NCBI GenBank assembly: GCA_963971535.1
Contig: OZ020593.1
Coordinates: 34,816,576 to 34,880,575, forward strand
Reading direction: 5' to 3'
Length of the DNA stretch: 64,000 bases
DNA from: Notolepis coatsorum
Lineage: Eukaryota > Chordata > Actinopteri > Aulopiformes > Paralepididae
Shown here: positions 54,029 through 64,000 of the stretch, piece by piece
Layout of the letters: each line of letters starts with the position of its first letter
Numbering within the stretch: the first letter of the stretch is position 1
Position numbers and translations under genes: made by a program
Notes under the pieces: generated by a model
Seen by the model: the letters and a program-made list of their open reading frames with translations, nothing else
What the model was told of the DNA's origin: nothing
Databases searched by the model: none

Positions 54029-55420
54029 TGTAACTGAGGGGTACAATTCCCTGACTGTATTGTTAAGTATGGTAATATTAAACCACTACCTCTTGTACTT
54101 TAACTTCTGGCCATCCAGTACATGATATAAATATGATGAACACTTTCCCACCTGATGAAACGAAGTCCACACAAATGTACAAATCGAATATTTAATATAG
54201 CAAAAGGTATATACAACGTTCACTTGTTTACACTTATGATTTGAAATGCACTTGTATGGCAAATGAGTATTCGTAGGTAAATCAACATTGAATGTCCAAT
54301 CTCTGGTTACGCAGGGAGTAAGTATACAACCCGGTTCTTTAGGAAACTATAGCGATGGTACTTAAATGATTATAGCTGGATACACTAAGGGGGGGGGGGT
54401 CCCGCTGGTTGTAAGACAGTAGGAGGGGGGGGGGTTAGAGAAGCCGCTGGCGGTATCCCATCTGGCCGACGATTTCTTGGGAGAATTCAAAGTCTTGAAC
54501 ACGGTGCCCACAGAACCTCGGTCCGCAGACGAATACAGCTGGACCCTCTGGTGGACGGTAGCTGCCGGTCCACAACGGAGAGACGTGAGGCGACCTCACT
54601 GGTGTAGAGCGCCGTCTCACCTTAACTCCTCTCCGGGGGGTAGTTCCAACACTCCGCAGTGTTGGCCGTTATCCATGGAATAATCAAAGCACCCAAAGCA
54701 TAATCCAAGCCGTGGAAGGCTCGCCGTCGTCCGGGTAGAGTAATCCAATGTACAGGTCCAGTCGCCCTGGCCCGGAGCTCCTCGGATGCAAGCACCACTA
54801 GTGGTCTGCCCAGCCTGGTTAAGACTCCAGATAACGTCAGGAACGATGGGGGGGCTGCTCACTTTATAACTCTAACCGACGATGCACCATACATAAATAG
54901 ACTATTATTAGCTTAATAGAATACGTCCAACTCGACGGTATAGTGCCAAACTATGACAATTCAACTATTAATCCACACGATATCTCAATGCCTATTCTGA
55001 GGCCAAGTAGGCCTTACTGCACCACACGTGCGTCGTGGGTGAGGCTTCGCGTCTGTTACTCGGTTGGAGGGTAAAGAACTGGACTAAAAGAAAGTTCTAC
55101 TTTACTTGCGCCATATATATATGCGCTGTGAACAAATAGTACCATTCGTATTTCGCCAGACGTATTCCTACGCGTAACCGGGCTTGCCACGACATGTTGG
55201 GCGGCACGATTGAACTTGAACCTAGGGGTATGGCTGCTGGCGCCAGGTTCTCGTCCAATGGTAGAATGAAACTATTATGGGCTGTTTAGTAGACTAAAGG
55301 GATATTCAGTGCATATTGTACAAGGAATATACAGGGGATATCAAACGATATACAAATACTATTTAAATATATATATATAAATAAATATATATATTCGGTT
55401 TAATCTGATCCTTCACAACA
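54029..55420 (-). repeat. BEL copy B 3' LTR
   Basis: TG...CA, near-identical to 61756-63145. On the minus strand an ATTAAA stands where copy A has AATAAA. Confidence 0.92.
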
Positions 55421-55436
55421 GCCGCCCCCTAATTAG
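55421..55436 (-). promoter_or_regulatory. BEL copy B polypurine tract
   Basis: TTAGGGGGCGGC on the minus strand immediately precedes the 3' LTR, the plus-strand priming site. Confidence 0.7.
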
Positions 55437-55513
55437 TCCCACCTAATTAGCTAAGCAGAGACAGATTAACCGCACTGTCTACCACTCAAGGTCCGCTGTA
55501 AGGGTCAGTCAAC

Positions 55514-56179
55514 TCACAAAGTCATGGGGTCATGGTCATCATCGATAGTATCTGGGAGTCGGGGCAGTTCTATTAGCCTCGCCACGGGTCGTGTGTAAGT
55601 GCGCCCTTGGACGAGTACTTCAGCTGCTCGGACCTTGCCATCGGCACCGGTGATCACTTTGCTTACGCGGCCAGCCGGCCACATAGCTCTGGGTAGTGAC
55701 TGGTCGATAATCATGACGACTGTTCCTTCTGTCAAATTGTCTCTCTCTTTTACCCACTTCTGGCGGGTCTGTAGAGATGGTAGGTAGTGGAGTAGGAAGC
55801 TGCTCCAAAACTTGTCAGCTAGTACTTGACTGTACCTCCACATTCTTCGGCCGTTCGCTTCTTCAGGCCTGTACATTGTCTGGGGTAGCGCGGGGTCCAG
55901 CCGCCCCATTAAGAGTGTGTTGGGGGTGACTGGGTTGACATCTGCTACATCACTGGAGACGTAACCGAGGGGCTTTGAATTCAATACTCCCTCGATCTCC
56001 GTGAGGACTGTCATTAGGACTTCTTCCGCCACAGTCTGGGCCCCAAGCACGGCGTACAGGGCTGTCTTTATAGAACGTACTTCTCGTTCCCCGATTCCAC
56101 CGAAGTGGGGTGCGTTCGGGGGATTAAACTGGAAGTCAATCTGGGATGGAGCGAGGTGGGTCTTAAGTTCTGGGCCCAT
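55514..56179 (-). pseudogene. BEL copy B integrase C-terminal part
   Basis: 221 codons in the same frame as the rest of pol, after the second stop (TAG at 56201-56203, where copy A has GAG). It contains 'PPNAPHFGG' and 'EREVRSIKTALYAV'. The conserved Trp of the 'GTWERE' motif of copy A is lost here ('GIGERE'), a further integrase defect. The C-terminal domain with 'LPRAMWPAGRV' is intact and ends at the same point as copy A. Confidence 0.85.
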
Positions 56180-56200
56180 AGCTTGGAAGCTCTCTCTCAG

Positions 56201-56740
56201 CTATCTTTCTCCGCCTTTGAAGTTTGTCCCGTGATCAGACAACAATGTAGACGGTTTTCCTTTCCGTGATGTGAATCTTCGGAAGGCCATAAGGAATGAG
56301 TCTGTGCTCATGGTCGGAAGGAGCTCGATATGTATCGCTCTGGTGGTCATGCATTTGAATACAATACCCCACTGCTTCTCGGTTCCTCTTCCTCTCTTTA
56401 TATACAACGGGCCAAAACAGTCCATGCCTGTGGAGTGGAATGGCTTGTCGCCAAGTCGGAGGCGACAGGGAGGTATGTCAGCCATCCGTGGTATGCTGGG
56501 CTGCGCGCGCCACTTTCGGCAGTCTAGACAGGTTCGCTGGAAGCGTCGCACCGCTTCTCTTCCTTGAAGTATCCAATAGCGACGTCTGATCTCCGCGAAG
56601 ACTCTCTCTGCTCCTGCGTGGTGTACATCCTCGTCGTATTTCTTTATGATCAGCTCTGTGACCTTGTGTCGGCTGTTCAAGACTATCGGGTACTTAATGT
56701 CATCCGGTAGATCGGGGGCTCTCCGCAGGCGACCACCCAC
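56201..56740 (-). pseudogene. BEL copy B integrase N-terminal and catalytic part
   Basis: This is open from just after the first stop (56852) to the TAG at 56201. It carries the zinc-binding part 'HHAGAERVFAEIRRRYW' and 'CLDCRKW', then 'GMDCFGPLY' and 'LSDHGTNFKGG'. The first codon of the stretch is GTG, so there is no natural start. It is a piece of the same polyprotein. Confidence 0.87.
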
Positions 56741-56851
56741 TCTGATGAGATTATGGGCGTCACTCTCGGGTGCCAGGTGGAGCAGTCTGCTGTCTGATGG
56801 GACGGGCTTTCCTCCCTGTAGACAGTCTAGCTCATCGGGGAACGAGTCTCT

Positions 56852-59800
56852 CTAGGCTCGTTGTAGTAGAAGAAGTTCTGCTTCTTCGTAGTCAGCTGCT
56901 GACATGTCAGTGGTGGACTGAATCTCTGGGTGGTGCCACAGGAATGTCCTCTGCTGCGCACTCTCTAGGGTAATGCAGTCATCTATGTTGGGGTCTGTGG
57001 AGGCGACTATGCTCAGTCCACAGAACATAGGTTTCTTGTTCTCAGCCTCCTCGTTACTTGCTTCCCGTGGGGTGGGCGTAGGCCACTCTTCTTCGGGGAG
57101 CTTGAGGAATTCTGGTCCGTCACTGTAGATGTTGCGACGGGTGAGGTCATCCAGAGACATTCCCCGGGTGATGACGTCAGCTGGGTTGTGTTTGGTGTCC
57201 ACATACCGCCAGCTCGCTGCTTCTGTTAACTCTTGAATCTCGGTGACTCTGACTCCCACGAAGACTTTGTATCTGCATGAATCAGACTTGATCCATGTGA
57301 GTACTGTCGTGGAATCTGACCACAAGATTGTTCTGTGCACCGGAATGGTGAGTTCACGTTGGATTAACGTGGCTAGATGCGCTCCTGCTAGGGCTGCGCA
57401 GAGCTCTAGACGCGGGATAGATTGTTGCTTTCGGGGGGCTATTCTTGAGCGAGCCAGGATGAAGGCAGTGTGTATCTTTCCTCCCTTCTCTTGGGCACGC
57501 AAGTAGGCCACCGATCCATAGGCTACTTCGGAGGCGTCGCTGAAGACGTGTAGATCAATCTTGCATGTCTCTGGCCTCACTGTGGATGGGAAGTAGCTGC
57601 GGCGTATATTGACGCCTGGGAGTGAGCGGAGTTCCGTCTCCCACTCTCTCCATGTTGAGGCAAGGTGTGCGGGTATTGGGTCGTCCCAGCCCTGGTCCTT
57701 GTCCCATAGTGCTCGTACAATCATCTTTGCCCTGGTGGTGTAAGGTAGAATACATCCCAACGGGTCATATTGTCTGGCGAGTGTTCTGTACACACTCCGT
57801 CTGGTGGTCGGTATCGCCGTCGACCTTCCCTGCTCTGGAGTCAAGGGTTTGTGTCTATAGTGGAGCGAGTCTGTTTTGAAGCGCCAGACTAGTCCTAGTG
57901 TCATTTCTTGGGCTTCTCCTGGGATGGTCGCCATCCAGGTCTCGCTGCTGGCAGCCTTGTCCGCGGGGGAGAGGCTGCGCAATACGTGCGGGTCACTGCT
58001 GGCCCACTGCCTGAGATCAAAGCCGCCTTTGATCAGGGAGGCGCGTAGCTTGATTAGGAGAGCCTCGGCTTCTTGTTGCGTCGAAACGCTTTGTAAACAG
58101 TTGTCCACGTAGAAACTGTTCTTCACACTGTGTCGGACCTCTTCATCTGCTGCTGGGTCCTCTGCGACGTGGTTCTGTAGTGCAAATGTAGCACAGCACG
58201 GGCTGCATGTGGTTCCGAAGGGGAGTACTTCCCACTGGTAGATGGCTGGGTTCTCATCTCCGATCCTCTCTCTCCATAGGAACCGCAGCAGGGGCTTGTC
58301 CTCCTCCACTAGTCTCACCTGCAGGAACATCCCTTTGATATCCCCGCTGATAGCCACCTTGTCCTGGCGGAAGCGCAGTAGCACGCCTAGTAGGGAGGGG
58401 CCGAGTGTAGGGCCGGGCAAGAGCTCTTTATTCAGATTTTGGGATCCGATCTGGTAGCTGCAGTTAAACACAATGCGATCCTTGCCGTTGTGATGGACCT
58501 TGTGATGCGGCACGTACCATGATTCGGTCGTCTGATCGGCCTCTTTAATGTCAATCTTTGTCACGTGTCCCGCTGTGATTAGCTTCTCAATCTCAGCGCG
58601 GTACACACTCTCTTGAGCGGGGTCTTTGGCTAGGCGCCGCTCTGTGTTCAATAGATAGCGCTCCGTGGCGTCTTTCTTTGCGTGAAAGGTGGGCATTCCC
58701 TCTCGCCTCAGGAGTGGAGTTGCGTATCTCATCACTCCGCCGACTGTGACTCTCTTTGTCCCTTGCTCGAGTAGGTTGATGGCGTAAATGTCTTCTTTAG
58801 AACGAATATCTTTCTTTTCGTTCTTAAAGGGCATTGTCTCTAGTGTCCATAGCCTCTCGACATGCTGCAGGAGAGTGGTGTCTTCTTCTGTCGTTCTGGA
58901 GTGGAGGCAGCTAGTGGCTGCTGTTCGGTTGAGAGATTTAGCGAGGGGGCCTTGTAGGGTCCACCCTAGGCGGGTCTCGACTGCTGCAGGACAGCCTCGG
59001 GGTCCTGTATGGACCCGGTCAATCGGGACTATGAGTTCTGCATGGTCGGAGCCTATCAGCAGGGTCGGGGTAGCGCCGTCTATGAGCGGGATAGGTAGTT
59101 GTCGCAGGTGCACATATTTATCCATCAACTTGGCGATAGGGTAGGTGTACTGCGATAGTCCTATTTCTTGGCTGGTGAAAGCATTTGTAATCCTATACCG
59201 TCGCTCTGGCTGCCCGTTTGCTGCGATAGGGAAGGAGACATTCTCGCCCTTTATCGTCTTTAAATCTCTTCTTATTGTCCGAATCGTCATTTCGTTCTCG
59301 CTCCCCCGCAGTCCCAGCTGGGCCGCAGCGGACGCGAGCAGAAGGGTCTTCTCTGACCCGTCATCAAGGACGGCGTAAGTGTCCATGACTTTATCTTGGT
59401 AGCTCAATGTCACACGGACTACCTTTAAGAGCACTTGGGCGCCGCTGCTGCTGGCGGGGTCAATGTACATGACACTTGCCTTGGTGCCGCTCGATGGTGC
59501 AGGTGGAGGCCGTCTTCTGTTACTTTCGTGTAGTATATCTAGATGGGCTCCGTCGCACCGACTGCACCTTTTCTTTAGGCGGCATTCGGCTGCCATGTGT
59601 GGTCGCGCACATCGGTAACAGCGCCTGTTGGACTTTATCCATTGACTCACTTCTTCTGCATTCATCTTTGTGAACAGGTCACATTGTGACAGCCAGTGTT
59701 CTTTCTCACAGTAGGGGCATACCATCTTCCACTTCTCTTTTCTCGAGGGGGTACTGTGGCTCTTACTGCTCGGTACTGACTCTGATTGGTGCATGACAGT

Positions 59801-61711
59801 CACCGATCTTCTTCCATCATTTATTCTCCTGGGTCCCTCTCTGGAGCTTGGCGTGCTCCGCCCGAACGTATCCAGTCGTAAGCTGCTGACTTCTCTTGCC
59901 AGGAAGTCGGCTAGATCAAGGAGGGATGGTTCGGGGCCGTTAGGGTCCCGGTAGTCTCTCTGCCGCCTAAAACGCTCTTGTTTTGCGGGTGGCAGCTTCT
60001 CCAAAATCCTCTCGACGTTAGAGTTGGCGTATAGCTCATGCATGCCCTTTTCCCGTTGCGCTCCCAGCATCCCTACCAGGGACTGCACTTTGATTGACAG
60101 GTCGTCTAATGAGCGATTGTCTGTTGCTGGGGGTAGGCGATCAATATGCCTTATCTCTTGGATTACGTAATCCCATATACGTCCATATCTCTGGTCCAGC
60201 GCCGCCAGGGCCGCTGTGTATGGTGTCGTAGAGGTGGCATAGGCTAGCGCTATATTGTGCGCTCGCGGTACTTTCAGGTGCTTCAGTAATATTACATACT
60301 TGTGGCGTTCATCAGCGACATCCACCATCATTGTCTCTAAGCACATCCGGAGCTCCGTGTACTGTGCTCGACTCTCATAGGCGAAGTCAGGAAACGACGG
60401 CGTGGCAATGTATGACGCCGTGGATGGCTGATACATCGGCGATCGTTGGGGGAGAGACCTCCTAGGCGAGTCCCCTCTTGCGCCTCTCTGTGGGCTGGTA
60501 CCGACAGGGTACCATGGCCCGCTGGTCCAGGTGCTATTCCTCGGGGCTGGTCGTGCGTCGTGCTCACCCGTGAATAGAGTCGGGGGTCTGTAGCGCAGCG
60601 CCGCGGGGGTATAGCCTGGGCTGTACTGGACCTCCTGGTCCGGTGGAGTACTGTGCTGTCGTCGGGCTTGGTTCTCCTCCTCTCCCTCTTCTTCCTCTAT
60701 CAGGTCTTCCAGATCCTGTAATCGTTTATTTAGCTTCTCCGCAGTGTATGCCGCTCCTTCCTTGTAGCTGGGTCTCGCTTGGACCGGTCTGGGAAGGGGG
60801 TCTGCGGGGGGTATAGGCTCGGTCTGTTGGTCAAGTTCAGGGTCGCTTGCTCGGTGAGGAGACGCTGCCCTTGACTGTTGTCTCGACGAGTTCCTTGAAC
60901 CCCTGGCGGAGGGAGAGGGTGTTGCCTTGCGGATCAGCTGCTCCATTAGCTGCGCTTGTAGCTTGTCGCGCTCGACTTCGCGCTTGGTGAGATCTGCTTC
61001 TCTTTGGGCACCGGCAGCGGCGCGCTGGGCGTCGGCCCGGTCTCTTGCCATATTCTCTTCCGTCTGAAGGCGTCTCATCTCCAGGCGTGTGCGCTCTTCT
61101 TCGCTCCGTTGCTGTGCTTGGAGGCGTTCTCTTTCAATGGTAAAATGTTCGCGCTCGCTAAGCGTCTGTGCTTGGAGTCGATCGCGTTCGGTAGAGGCTG
61201 TCAGGCTGACGAGGAACGCCTGTTGTAGCATCCTCTCCGCTTCGCTGGGGGAAGGCGGTTGTGGAGGTGAGCCGCTCCTGGGTGAGCCGCTCCTGGGTGT
61301 ACTCGTTGGGGAGTCCTGGAGCTCTATTTCCTCGGCGCTCTCCTCCTCTTCTTCCGTGCAGAGTTCTCTCTCTGTAGGGTTGTCTTCCTCCCGGGGCTGG
61401 TTGGGGACTACTTCTTCGGTAGTGGCGGGGGGTAAAGGCATGTCAGCTCCCTCCTGGTCCCCACCGTGAGCTTGGTCAGTTACATTAGAACCTACTAGGG
61501 CCTCTGTGGTCGGGGAAACCTGGTCGTTAAGGTCAGACATAATTTTACTTTCTACTTTTACCGCGTTTACCGTTTGTCGAAGGCTAGGTAGTTGACTGAC
61601 AGTGTAGTCCTCTAAGTACTGAGGTGGCTGTCGTCTGCGCCGCGGGCGTTCTAGGTTAGGAGGACCGTTTCGTGGAGTGTTCATCATAGGCCATTTCAAT
61701 ATTAATAACAC
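56852..61711 (-). CDS. BEL/Pao gag-PR-RT-RH polyprotein, copy B
   Basis: 1,619 codons without a stop, from the gag start, 26 bp past the primer-binding site, to a TAG at 56852-56854 where copy A has CAG. In order: acidic N-terminus; Glu/Arg coiled coil (~150-280); gag core; zinc knuckles (~663 and ~693); protease LDDGS (~780); reverse transcriptase with 'GDIKGMFLQV' (~1120) and FYVDNCLQS (~1199); RNase H 'VFSDASEVAYGS' (~1389). It shows that gag and pol are one continuous frame in this family, with no ribosomal shift. The coiled coil is shorter than in copy A by one or two 'AQRAAA'-type repeats. The TAG removes integrase from the product. Confidence 0.92.
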   Translation of the reverse strand: MLLILKWPMMNTPRNGPPNLERPRRRRQPPQYLEDYTVSQLPSLRQTVNAVKVESKIMSDLNDQVSPTTEALVGSNVTDQAHGGDQEGADMPLPPATTEEVVPNQPREEDNPTERELCTEEEEESAEEIELQDSPTSTPRSGSPRSGSPPQPPSPSEAERMLQQAFLVSLTASTERDRLQAQTLSEREHFTIERERLQAQQRSEEERTRLEMRRLQTEENMARDRADAQRAAAGAQREADLTKREVERDKLQAQLMEQLIRKATPSPSARGSRNSSRQQSRAASPHRASDPELDQQTEPIPPADPLPRPVQARPSYKEGAAYTAEKLNKRLQDLEDLIEEEEGEEENQARRQHSTPPDQEVQYSPGYTPAALRYRPPTLFTGEHDARPAPRNSTWTSGPWYPVGTSPQRGARGDSPRRSLPQRSPMYQPSTASYIATPSFPDFAYESRAQYTELRMCLETMMVDVADERHKYVILLKHLKVPRAHNIALAYATSTTPYTAALAALDQRYGRIWDYVIQEIRHIDRLPPATDNRSLDDLSIKVQSLVGMLGAQREKGMHELYANSNVERILEKLPPAKQERFRRQRDYRDPNGPEPSLLDLADFLAREVSSLRLDTFGRSTPSSREGPRRINDGRRSVTVMHQSESVPSSKSHSTPSRKEKWKMVCPYCEKEHWLSQCDLFTKMNAEEVSQWIKSNRRCYRCARPHMAAECRLKKRCSRCDGAHLDILHESNRRRPPPAPSSGTKASVMYIDPASSSGAQVLLKVVRVTLSYQDKVMDTYAVLDDGSEKTLLLASAAAQLGLRGSENEMTIRTIRRDLKTIKGENVSFPIAANGQPERRYRITNAFTSQEIGLSQYTYPIAKLMDKYVHLRQLPIPLIDGATPTLLIGSDHAELIVPIDRVHTGPRGCPAAVETRLGWTLQGPLAKSLNRTAATSCLHSRTTEEDTTLLQHVERLWTLETMPFKNEKKDIRSKEDIYAINLLEQGTKRVTVGGVMRYATPLLRREGMPTFHAKKDATERYLLNTERRLAKDPAQESVYRAEIEKLITAGHVTKIDIKEADQTTESWYVPHHKVHHNGKDRIVFNCSYQIGSQNLNKELLPGPTLGPSLLGVLLRFRQDKVAISGDIKGMFLQVRLVEEDKPLLRFLWRERIGDENPAIYQWEVLPFGTTCSPCCATFALQNHVAEDPAADEEVRHSVKNSFYVDNCLQSVSTQQEAEALLIKLRASLIKGGFDLRQWASSDPHVLRSLSPADKAASSETWMATIPGEAQEMTLGLVWRFKTDSLHYRHKPLTPEQGRSTAIPTTRRSVYRTLARQYDPLGCILPYTTRAKMIVRALWDKDQGWDDPIPAHLASTWREWETELRSLPGVNIRRSYFPSTVRPETCKIDLHVFSDASEVAYGSVAYLRAQEKGGKIHTAFILARSRIAPRKQQSIPRLELCAALAGAHLATLIQRELTIPVHRTILWSDSTTVLTWIKSDSCRYKVFVGVRVTEIQELTEAASWRYVDTKHNPADVITRGMSLDDLTRRNIYSDGPEFLKLPEEEWPTPTPREASNEEAENKKPMFCGLSIVASTDPNIDDCITLESAQQRTFLWHHPEIQSTTDMSAADYEEAELLLLQRA

Positions 61712-61736
61712 TATATTAATATTACACTAGTTACCC

Positions 61737-61753
61737 TCCGGCTCGAAGGACCA
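61737..61753 (-). promoter_or_regulatory. Primer-binding site, tRNA-Tyr (copy B)
   Basis: The plus strand reads TCCGGCTCGAAGGACCA, the same 17 bases as copy A and identical to the tRNA-Tyr 3' end. It lies two bases from the LTR. Confidence 0.88.
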
Positions 61754-61755
61754 AT

Positions 61756-63145
61756 TGTAACTGAGGGGTACAATTCCCTGACTGTATTGTTAAGTATGGT
61801 AATATTAAACCACTACCTCTTGTACTTTAACTTCTGGCCATCCAGTACATGATATAAATATGATGAACACTTTCCCACCTGATGAAACGAAGTCCACACA
61901 AATGTACAAATTGAATATTTAATATAGCAAAAGGTATATACAACGTTCACTTGTTTACACTTATGATTTGAAATGCACTTGTATGGCAAATGAGTATTCG
62001 TAGGTAAATCAACATTGAATGTCCAATCTCTGGTTACGCAGGGAGTAAGTATACAACCCGGTTCTTTAGGAAACTATAGCGATGGTACTTAAATGATTAT
62101 AGCTGGATACACTAAGGGGGGGGGGGTCCCGCTGGTTGTAAGACAGTAGGAGGGGGGGGTTAGAGAAGCCGCTGGCGGTATCCCATCTGGCCGACGATTT
62201 CTTGGGAGAATTCAAAGTCTTGAACACGGTGCCCACAGAACCTCGGTCCGCAGACGAATACAGCTGGACCCTCTGGTGGACGGTAGCTGCCGGTCCACAA
62301 CGGAGAGACGTGAGGCGACCTCACTGGTGTAGAGCGCCGTCTCACCTTAACTCCTCTCCGGGGGGTAGTTCCAACACTCCGCAGTGTTGGCCGTTATCCA
62401 TGGAATAATCAAAGCACCTAAAGCATAATCCAAGCCGTGGAAGGCTCGCCGTCGTCCGGGTAGAGTAATCCAATGTACAGGTCCAGTCGCCCTGGCCCGG
62501 AGCTCCTCGGATGCAAGCACCACTAGTGGTCTGCCCAGCCTGGTTAAGACTCCAGATAACGTCAGGAACGATGGGGGGGCTGCTCACTTTATAACTCTAA
62601 CCGACGATGCACCATACATAAATAGACTATTATTAGCTTAATAGAATACGTCCAACTCGACGGTATAGTGCCAAACTATGACAATTCAACTATTAATCCA
62701 CACGATATCTCAATGCCTATTCTGAGGCCAAGTAGGCCTTACTGCACCACACGTGCGTCGTGGGTGAGGCTTCGCGTCTGTTACTCGGTTGGAGGGTAAA
62801 GAACTGGACTAAAAGAAAGTTCTACTTTACTTGCGCCATATATATATGCGCTGTGAACAAATAGTACCATTCGTATTTCGCCAGACGTATTCCTACGCGG
62901 AACCGGGCTTGCCACGACATGTTGGGCGGCACGATTGAACTTGAACCTAGGGGTATGGCTGCTGGCGCCAGGTTCTCGTCCAATGGTAGAATGAAACTAT
63001 TATGGGCTGTTTAGTAGACTAAAGGGATATTCAGTGCATATTGTACAAGGAATATACAGGGGATATCAAACGATATACAAATACTATTTAAATATATATA
63101 TATAAATAAATATATATATTCGGTTTAATCTGATCCTTCACAACA
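61756..63145 (-). repeat. BEL copy B 5' LTR (promoter LTR)
   Basis: 1,390 bp, TG...CA. A TATA-like ATATATATAT at 62838-62847 on the minus strand precedes GGCGCA, as in copy A. Confidence 0.9.
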
Positions 63146-64000
63146 TTTGTAATCTTAAGAAGAGATCTAAGTTTGTCTGAAGTGATGAACTGAGGTTGCG
63201 CGAAAAGAATCGAAGGGAGAACAATAATTGTCGCGGGGAAAATAATGAACTGGTTTTCTCTCTCTCTCTCTCTCTCTCAATCTCTGTATAAAAAAACATC
63301 TGAAGCATAGACAGACAGAGTGACAAAGTCCAGAGACAGCACAGCAGACACGGTAGGTTTGTGTGTGCTTGTTTGTTTCTCTACATGTGAATGGAGGTGT
63401 GTGTGTGTGAGGCTGCCATGCTGAACTGGGTGAAGGTAAGGTTGTGTGTGTGTTTGCATGTCTGGTAATATTTCGGCATAATCATTTTGGTTTCATGCTC
63501 ATTCATATTCAAGTTCATTAACAATAGGCAAGATCTTCTTGATACCTTCCATTGTTCTTCATCTTTTCATCAGAATTGCACTCATATCCAACAAACCATA
63601 GCAATAAACTAAATTCATCATTGAGATCAACAACCTCCTTATCCATATTCAAAAAACAATTCAAATCTAATTTAATTTCATCATAAATCACTCACATACA
63701 GTAAGTTCCCTCCTAGCACTGTTTTTTTTAAATAATGTGCTAAATAAATCAAATAAAATAAACTCGTCAGTCGTACAATAATAATAAAGTTCATATTATT
63801 TTACTTTCTTGTTTAAAATATTTTTGTGTGTTTGCAGAGCATGCCTAATATACTATATAGATAGTTATTCATATTTATTATTGGTATATTGTAATCAAGC
63901 AGCGTCATAATAATACATTTATTTTTAACTGCAGGTCACACCACCAAGAGGCAGAAGCTGGGGATCTGGCGGTGTGGCCGGTGTAAAAAGGCGAACCCCC
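63146..64000. other. Unassigned right flank
   Basis: It contains a (TC)n tract at 63257-63278 and several short GT-rich tracts. The last ~60 bases are GC-richer ('accaccaagaggcagaagct'), but no exon can be supported. Confidence 0.4.

Larger units (their letters stand above)
54029..63145 (-). mobile_element. BEL/Pao LTR retrotransposon, near-intact (copy B)
   Basis: A 9,117-bp element on the minus strand with LTRs at 54029-55420 (1,392 bp) and 61756-63145 (1,390 bp). TTTGT flanks both sides (54024-54028 and 63146-63150). It has the same primer-binding site, tract and gag-pol layout as copy A. The proteins are closely similar, but the LTRs are clearly diverged from those of copy A, so the two are sister subfamilies. 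The LTR pair differs, by eye, at about three substitutions and a 2-base change in a G-run. The frame from 61711 to 55514 has two stops and no shift. Confidence 0.93.

Noticed and set aside
54435-54862. Short open frames inside the BEL copy B LTRs, repeated at 62160-62587
   Set aside because: They are identical only because both LTRs are copies of each other. There is no motif, and the matching LTRs of copy A do not preserve the frames.

Overview
This window looks like repeat-dense teleost fish DNA. It has no operons or bacterial-type genes. It is AT-rich intergenic sequence filled with fish-type transposable elements: BEL/Pao, Gypsy and DIRS retroelements, LINE fragments, tRNA-derived SINEs, TTAA-flanked MITEs, and hAT-like and other inverted-repeat DNA transposons. 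I found no convincing host protein-coding exon and no stand-alone RNA gene. Every long reading frame I could interpret belongs to a mobile element.

Layout. Positions 1-2150: mostly unassigned, with one decayed piggyBac-like MITE. Positions 2150-9550: a 41-bp minisatellite split by an inverted-repeat transposon (2189-3921) and a 5.2-kb DIRS-type element (DIRS-A, 4070-9312, minus strand). Positions 9980-12420: a SINE-like repeat, then a TIR transposon holding a LINE tail and a piggyBac-like MITE. Positions 14480-16630: a LINE 3' end split by a 1.58-kb solo LTR. A SINE follows (16727-17187), then a Gypsy-type solo LTR (18471-18875), a large palindrome (19611-20028), a hAT-like repeat (20608-21047) and a LINE remnant (21600-22230). 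Positions 22815-26019: a wrecked Gypsy element, itself interrupted by a MITE and a LINE tail. Positions 26249-35291: BEL/Pao copy A. Positions 35300-43230: an old LTR, LINE pieces and several MITEs. Positions 43390-48030: DIRS-B, inserted cleanly into a LINE. Positions 49622-51020: a LINE reverse-transcriptase remnant. Positions 51371-52160: a 40-bp minisatellite split by a SINE. Positions 54029-63145: BEL/Pao copy B. The rest is unassigned.

The two BEL/Pao copies dominate the window. Both lie on the minus strand. Each has two nearly identical LTRs, a 5-bp target duplication, a primer-binding site that matches the 3' end of tRNA-Tyr, and one long gag-pol frame. Copy A is broken by one stop codon in gag. 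Copy B is broken by two stop codons, at the RNase H/integrase linker and in the integrase. Neither has a frameshift in the part I compared, so both are recent insertions.

The two DIRS elements carry the signature of tyrosine-recombinase retroelements. An internal complementary region spells out the joined outer ends around a shared GTT, and there is no target duplication. Neither copy has a recognisable pol, so both depend on a partner element. They share termini and a roughly 1.3-kb inner segment, but the rest of their contents differs.

The nesting of elements gives a relative insertion history. I see no new defence or metabolic system. The most distinctive material is the DIRS-derived pair, several hairpin-forming MITEs, and the BEL pair with its unusual YVDN reverse-transcriptase motif.
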